This document shows positions 46,271-50,343 of a stretch of DNA of 50,343 nt, piece by piece. This DNA is from Anaerolineales bacterium (GTDB taxonomy: Bacteria > Chloroflexota > Anaerolineae > Anaerolineales > UBA4823). The position numbers were made by a program, and so were the translations under genes. Position 1 is the stretch's first letter. Each line of letters begins with the position of its first letter. The stretch is taken from the NCBI GenBank assembly GCA_020061105.1, contig JAGUYW010000043.1, positions 1 through 50,343 of the forward strand, given 5' to 3'. The notes under the pieces were generated by a model. The model saw nothing but the letters and a program-made list of their open reading frames with translations, was not told the origin of the DNA and did no database searches.

Positions 46271-47534
46271 TGTCCTCCCGGCTTTTTACCGAAAGCCGTG
46301 AGATATTGAGCAGAATCCCCACCGCCGCCAGCGTGGCAGTCAGGTGCGATCCGCCTGCGCTAAAGAAGGGCAAGGCATTCCCGGTAAACGGCACCAGGTT
46401 GACCATCCCTGCCAGGTTCAAGAAGGCTTCAAGACAAATCCATAAAGTCAAACCGCCAGCCAATAAAGACCCTAGATGATCGGGAGCGTGACGGGCGATC
46501 ACCATCCCACGCCACAGGAACAACGAAAACATTCCGAGCACAAAAATCACACCCATAACCCCAGTTTCTTCACCAATCACCGCAAAAACGCTATCATAGG
46601 GCGCCAATGGCAATCCCGTCAGCTTGGTCTCGGCGTTACCAATCCCTACTCCAAACCAACCGCCGCGAATAAACGCTTCAAAAGAGCGTTGAACATGGTT
46701 AGAAGCCATTCTAGGGTCTGTCAACCCGCCCACAAATTGCTTGATTCGATCGCTGCCTGTTGGGTTGATCACCACGACGAAAATAACAATCAACACCACC
46801 AGGATCAATAAAGCGACAATCTGTTTGCTATCGCCTTCGCCCAGGAAAAACATCAGGCCGCCCAACATAAAGATCGTAAATGCAGCGCTCAGGTCGGGTT
46901 GCACCAGGATTAAGCCGGCTACCAGACCAAGAATTATCGCTAAGGGGATCAAGCCAAAGCCAATCATGTGCAGGCGATCCCTTTTAGAAAATAACCACAC
47001 TGCCAGGTAAATCACAATCGCGAACTTTGCCAGTTCCGAGGGCTGGATCGAACCACCACTAAACGTACGCGTGGCGCCATTCAGCGTCTCACCGGTAAAT
47101 AGAACAGCAACTAAAAGCGCCACTGCGCCGACCATAATTACGGTCGCCAGGCGATGAAACCAATGATAATCAAAGAAAGTGAGAAACAAAGCTGAAACGC
47201 AACCTACCCCAAGGAATAGCAACTGGCGGGTAAAAATTGTTGACGGGTTTTCATACCACCGCAGTGAATAATCATAGCTGGCTGAATATAACATCACCAT
47301 ACCGAAGATGATTAATGTAAAAACGATCAACAACATCAAGGCATCTACACGCAGGTGTGTGGTTTTCTTGTTGGTGATGGGGCGCGTTGCTACTGGCGCG
47401 TAAGCATTCACATTGTCCGCCTTGCCAGGCGCAGCTGATGGATGCAGTAAATCAGCTACCGAGGCGTATCGGCGTTCACGTTCACTGCGCCGCCGTGTGT
47501 TTATGGCAGGTTTTTCACCCAGTTTACGAAACAT
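46176..47534 (-). CDS. ftsW: FtsW, SEDS peptidoglycan glycosyltransferase
   Basis: 452-residue membrane protein with about ten helices that polymerises lipid II at the septum. It has the SEDS signs GMVMLYSASYDYSLR, GSIQPSELAKFAIVIYLA, VLVQPDLS-type LILVQPDLSAA, and GVGIGNAETKLTGLPLAPYD. The long basic cytosolic N-terminus (about 60 residues) is of low complexity. Presence of ftsQ, ftsA and ftsZ in the cluster favours FtsW over RodA. The start lies 34 bases inside murD, and the end overlaps murG. Confidence 0.94.
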   Translation of the reverse strand: MFRKLGEKPAINTRRRSERERRYASVADLLHPSAAPGKADNVNAYAPVATRPITNKKTTHLRVDALMLLIVFTLIIFGMVMLYSASYDYSLRWYENPSTIFTRQLLFLGVGCVSALFLTFFDYHWFHRLATVIMVGAVALLVAVLFTGETLNGATRTFSGGSIQPSELAKFAIVIYLAVWLFSKRDRLHMIGFGLIPLAIILGLVAGLILVQPDLSAAFTIFMLGGLMFFLGEGDSKQIVALLILVVLIVIFVVVINPTGSDRIKQFVGGLTDPRMASNHVQRSFEAFIRGGWFGVGIGNAETKLTGLPLAPYDSVFAVIGEETGVMGVIFVLGMFSLFLWRGMVIARHAPDHLGSLLAGGLTLWICLEAFLNLAGMVNLVPFTGNALPFFSAGGSHLTATLAAVGILLNISRLSVKSREDNERSFNAVVDLRRRDWRRSVSSSGRSARTAK

Positions 47535-48922
47535 TTCCCACGCTCCTCAAAGTCTTTAAACTCATCAAAACTCGTCCCGCCAGGCGAAAGCAGAACGACA
47601 TCGCCGGTCCTCACCACTTGGGCAGCGACTTGCACGGCCTCTTGCAGCCCGCCGCAACGCGTAACCGGTGGGATTTGGGAATGGGCTGCAAATTGTTTTT
47701 CACAAACCTGGGCAATTTGATCAGCAGCCTCTCCAAATAAGATCAAATGCCTCGCTCGTTCACGCGCCAGGTCAACAAATTCTTCCCAGGGAAGTTTTTT
47801 ATCGCGCCCACCCACCAGTAAGACCAGCGGCTCATTAAACGAACGTATATCCGCCATAGCTCGTTCAGGGGCGGTAGCAATCGAATCGTTATACCAATCA
47901 GCCCCGCCCCAATGCCGCACAAACTCCAGGCGATGAGGAACCCCAGTAAACCCTTCCACACCGGCTCGCATCGCCTCTTCAGGCAAACCCAAGGCTGCTG
48001 CAATCGTGCATGCTGCCATCACATTCAATAAGTTATGCTCGCCGCGCAAGCGTATCTGATCCCGGCGCATCAAAAGCTGATCTTCAGAAGATGCGTCTCC
48101 CATCCGTAAGCGGATGGTTTTCGAAGAAGGTTCCAGGTAGACACCCTGCTCCCCATCCGGCAATTTGCTGATGCCAAAAGATAAACTGCGCCCGTTCACC
48201 ATCGAACGCATAGACCAGGCATGCAGATCGTCTCGCCCCAAAATCGCAACATTATCCGGCGATTGGAATTGCAGTATGCGAGATTTGGCGGCGATATATG
48301 CCGCCATGTCGCCATGCCGGTCGAGATGATTGGGGGTAATATTCAGAACTGCGGCAACCTGTGGTGAAATCGTCATCAATTCCAGTTGGAAGCTGGAGAA
48401 TTCAACCACAGCCAGGTCATCGACCTGCATCACATCCACATTAGTTATTAATGGCGAGCCGATATTCCCGCCTACCCAAACCCGGCAGGATGGATCATCA
48501 GCGTGGGCAGCCTGGGCCATCCTGCCCACCAAAGTTGTAGTGGTGGTTTTGCCAGCCGAACCAGTAATCCCAGCAACTTTACAAGGGACAACCTGCATAA
48601 AAATCTGCGAGTCGTTCGACAGCGGAATACCGCGCTGGATGGCTTGTTCTACGAGCGGGTTATCAAGCGGCACCCCGCCTGAAACACAGAGTAAATCAAC
48701 GCCATCCAATAGTTCAACCGGATGCCCTCCAAAGGCAAAGATCAGCGGCTGGCGGTCTGCCACCAGGTCGGACAGCGATTGTTGGGCAGCCCCCAAAGCT
48801 TCAGTGGGCTGGCGGTCGTTCAATACGATTGACGCTCCTCGTCCCAGCAAAAAGCGCGCTAAGGCAGTCCCTTGCCGGGCTGCACCCAGTATCAGCACTT
48901 TTTTACCTCGCCAATCTACCAT
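47501..48922 (-). CDS. murD: UDP-N-acetylmuramoylalanine--D-glutamate ligase
   Basis: 473-residue ATP-dependent ligase adding D-glutamate to the stem peptide. Visible are VLILGAARQGTALARFLLG at the N-terminus, the P-loop GITGSAGKTTTTTLVGRM, NITPNHLDRHGD, and the C-terminal WYNDSIATAPERAMADI. Length is standard. It follows mraY by ten bases and overlaps ftsW by 34. Confidence 0.97.
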   Translation of the reverse strand: MVDWRGKKVLILGAARQGTALARFLLGRGASIVLNDRQPTEALGAAQQSLSDLVADRQPLIFAFGGHPVELLDGVDLLCVSGGVPLDNPLVEQAIQRGIPLSNDSQIFMQVVPCKVAGITGSAGKTTTTTLVGRMAQAAHADDPSCRVWVGGNIGSPLITNVDVMQVDDLAVVEFSSFQLELMTISPQVAAVLNITPNHLDRHGDMAAYIAAKSRILQFQSPDNVAILGRDDLHAWSMRSMVNGRSLSFGISKLPDGEQGVYLEPSSKTIRLRMGDASSEDQLLMRRDQIRLRGEHNLLNVMAACTIAAALGLPEEAMRAGVEGFTGVPHRLEFVRHWGGADWYNDSIATAPERAMADIRSFNEPLVLLVGGRDKKLPWEEFVDLARERARHLILFGEAADQIAQVCEKQFAAHSQIPPVTRCGGLQEAVQVAAQVVRTGDVVLLSPGGTSFDEFKDFEERGKCFVNWVKNLP

Positions 48923-48932
48923 CCCAAACCTT

Positions 48933-49955
48933 TCATGCCGCTGCCAACGATACGCCTAGCATCGCGAAAAGTAAGCTAATGAGCCAAAATCGCTGCACCA
49001 CCTGTGTTTCACTCCAACCAGATAATTCGAAATGGTGGTGCAAGGGCGTCATCTTGAACAAACGCCGCCCGCCGGTTATTTTGAAATAAGCCACTTGCAA
49101 AATCACACTCAGCGCAGTACTGATGGGGATAATTGCAACCAGGGGCAACAAAATCCATTGACCTGTCATCAACGCTACGACACCCAACCCCGCGCCCAAA
49201 GGCAGAGAGCCCGTATCGCCCATAAAGAGTTGCGCCGGATGGACATTGAACCAAAGAAAGCCAAAAATCGCGCCTACTACAATAAAACAAAAGCGAGCTA
49301 AAAAGACTTGCTCTTGTAAAACAGCAATTCCGCCATATGTGGCGAACGCAGTAGCAGAAATCAGACCCGCCAGGCCGTCCAAACCATCCGTCAAATTTAC
49401 GGCGTTTGACATGAAGACAATTACAAAGGCCGCTATCGGGATGTAGAGCAGCCCAAGTCGCACTTCACCTTTTACACCTGGCAGGAAAAGGTTCGGCGCA
49501 TCCAGCAGTGCATCCAACGCCCAGGCAATAAAAAACGCAAACACCCATTGAAAGAAAAACTTGGTACGGGCACGCATTCCCTTCGCTTTGCGTTCGCCGC
49601 GCAACCCTTGCCAATCGTCTACTGCTCCCAGCACGGCGAACAGGCCTACCGCTCCCAAAGGCACAATGATCGAACGCCCAACGCCTGGTAAACCGAATAG
49701 ATAAGCCGCATTCAGCAGTACTGTTACCAGGATCACCGGCGCCAGAATCATGATGCCGCCCATCGTTGGGGTGCCGAGCTTGCTAAAATGGCGTTCCGGG
49801 CCTTCGACGCGAATTTGCTTTCCAATCTTAAAATAGCGCAGCACCCGCAGCAGAGGAACGCCCCAGATAACCGTCATCATGAAGCTAAAACCAGCCAGCG
49901 CCAGTGTCATCGAAGCCGGTGAAGTGTTAGAAATATTTTCCAACACACCATCCAC
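48933..49955 (-). CDS. mraY: Phospho-N-acetylmuramoyl-pentapeptide transferase MraY
   Basis: 340-residue, ten-helix membrane enzyme that forms lipid I from UDP-MurNAc-pentapeptide and undecaprenyl phosphate. It contains GTPTMGGIMILAP, the catalytic aspartates in AVLGAVDDWQGL, SNAVNLTDGLDGLAGL, LFMGDTGSLPLG and the cytosolic MTPLHHHFEL histidines. The start is GTG 49955, whose G is the last base of the murF TAG stop, a one-base overlap. GGTGG lies just upstream. Confidence 0.98.
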   Translation of the reverse strand: MDGVLENISNTSPASMTLALAGFSFMMTVIWGVPLLRVLRYFKIGKQIRVEGPERHFSKLGTPTMGGIMILAPVILVTVLLNAAYLFGLPGVGRSIIVPLGAVGLFAVLGAVDDWQGLRGERKAKGMRARTKFFFQWVFAFFIAWALDALLDAPNLFLPGVKGEVRLGLLYIPIAAFVIVFMSNAVNLTDGLDGLAGLISATAFATYGGIAVLQEQVFLARFCFIVVGAIFGFLWFNVHPAQLFMGDTGSLPLGAGLGVVALMTGQWILLPLVAIIPISTALSVILQVAYFKITGGRRLFKMTPLHHHFELSGWSETQVVQRFWLISLLFAMLGVSLAAA

Positions 49956-50343
49956 TAAGCCACCTCCAGTGCCGAAACGATCCGGTCCATGCGCAAGCCG
50001 TGAGAGCCTTTGATCAACACAATGTCACCAGCCGTCAATTGTTGGCGTAAGAGATCAATCGCTTGCAATGTTTCATCAAGTTCAGTAATCTGGTTTGCTG
50101 CAAGCCCCATCGAACGTGCTGCCTGGGCAGTGATGCGCCCACGTTCTCCAACCGTAATCAGTTCGTCCACCACTTCGGCAGCCCGCACCCCCACCATACG
50201 ATGCCCCTGCTGTTCATAAGGCCCCAGTTCCAGCATATCGCCCAGAACTGCAATTTTGCGACCAGAGACACTCATTTCGTCCAACAAGTTCAGCGCTGCC
50301 ATGGTTGATTCGGGAGAAGCGTTGTAGGTGTCATCGAGGATAA
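49955..50343 (-). CDS. murF: MurF, UDP-MurNAc-tripeptide D-Ala-D-Ala ligase, 3' part
   Basis: C-terminal 128 residues of the ligase that adds D-Ala-D-Ala to complete the pentapeptide. The frame continues past the window edge. Before the first internal ATG it reads ILDDTYNASPEST, the classical MurF substrate motif, which confirms that the gene is cut by the window. The rest (KIAVLGDMLELGPYEQQGH, VLIKGSHGLRMDRIV) is the normal C-terminal domain. It is the most upstream visible member of the dcw cluster and overlaps mraY by one base. Confidence 0.96.
   Translation of the reverse strand, partial: ILDDTYNASPESTMAALNLLDEMSVSGRKIAVLGDMLELGPYEQQGHRMVGVRAAEVVDELITVGERGRITAQAARSMGLAANQITELDETLQAIDLLRQQLTAGDIVLIKGSHGLRMDRIVSALEVA

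Overview
The window is about 50 kb of dense chromosomal DNA from a bacterium. It most resembles a member of the Chloroflexota, probably Anaerolineae-like. This placement is an inference from gene content and style: a coenzyme-B12 (class II) ribonucleotide reductase with NrdR, a roadblock/LC7 protein, DUF5666 and DUF11-type secreted proteins, frequent TTG/GTG starts, many 1-4 base gene overlaps, and a division cluster with a CvpA-like gene inside it. No rRNA, tRNA, CRISPR array, insertion sequence or phage gene was seen.

Layout. (1) 1-5.7 kb: the 3' end of a site-2 protease gene (rseP), a HEAT-repeat protein, an AEC-type permease, a membrane-anchored gluzincin peptidase and acylphosphatase on the plus strand, then radC (minus) and a zinc-ribbon membrane protein (plus). 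A strong bidirectional terminator closes this block. (2) 5.7-9.3 kb, minus strand: enolase, CTP synthase and a roadblock protein, with a terminator-like hairpin just before pyrG. (3) 9.5-13.5 kb, plus strand: pth and mfd, overlapping by four bases. (4) 13.5-14.1 kb: a RelE/Phd-type toxin-antitoxin pair with a palindromic operator. (5) 14.3-21.0 kb: a phosphoglycosyl transferase fused to an ASCH domain, an EamA permease, a very large secreted PQQ-dehydrogenase-like/pentaheme cytochrome fusion, and a DAO-family oxidoreductase. (6) 21.1-30.6 kb, plus strand: arfB, then a run of same-strand genes ending at a clear terminator. These encode a fused alpha/beta 2-oxoacid dehydrogenase E1, a zinc-ribbon/NHL propeller protein, a lipoyl + subunit-binding + NeuD-type acyltransferase chimera, a DegT aminotransferase, two tandem alanine-dehydrogenase-like paralogues and a UbiA prenyltransferase. 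(7) 30.7-36.7 kb, minus strand: a DUF5666 repeat protein, deoxynucleoside kinase, a methyltransferase, nrdJ and nrdR. (8) 37.1-50.3 kb, minus strand: a nearly complete division and cell-wall (dcw) cluster in the order murF-mraY-murD-ftsW-murG-cvpA-like-murC-small ORF-murB-ddl-ftsQ-ftsA-ftsZ.

How the genes work together. The dcw cluster makes the lipid-linked peptidoglycan precursor and the early divisome. The nucleotide block beside it makes and salvages dNTPs. The most unusual region is 21.6-30.6 kb. There, a fused E1 sits near a protein with the front half of an E2 (lipoyl domain with lysine 43, then an E3/E1-binding domain) whose catalytic domain is a left-handed beta-helix sugar N-acyltransferase instead of the normal E2 catalytic domain. 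A sugar-type aminotransferase gene follows 14 bases later. I propose, as inference only, a route in which a 2-oxoacid is decarboxylated and its acyl group is passed through lipoyl-lysine onto an amino group.

The sequence also shows a recurring extended -10 promoter (TGN-TATAAT/TATACT). In two cases the element lies so close to the ATG that the mRNA should be leaderless.
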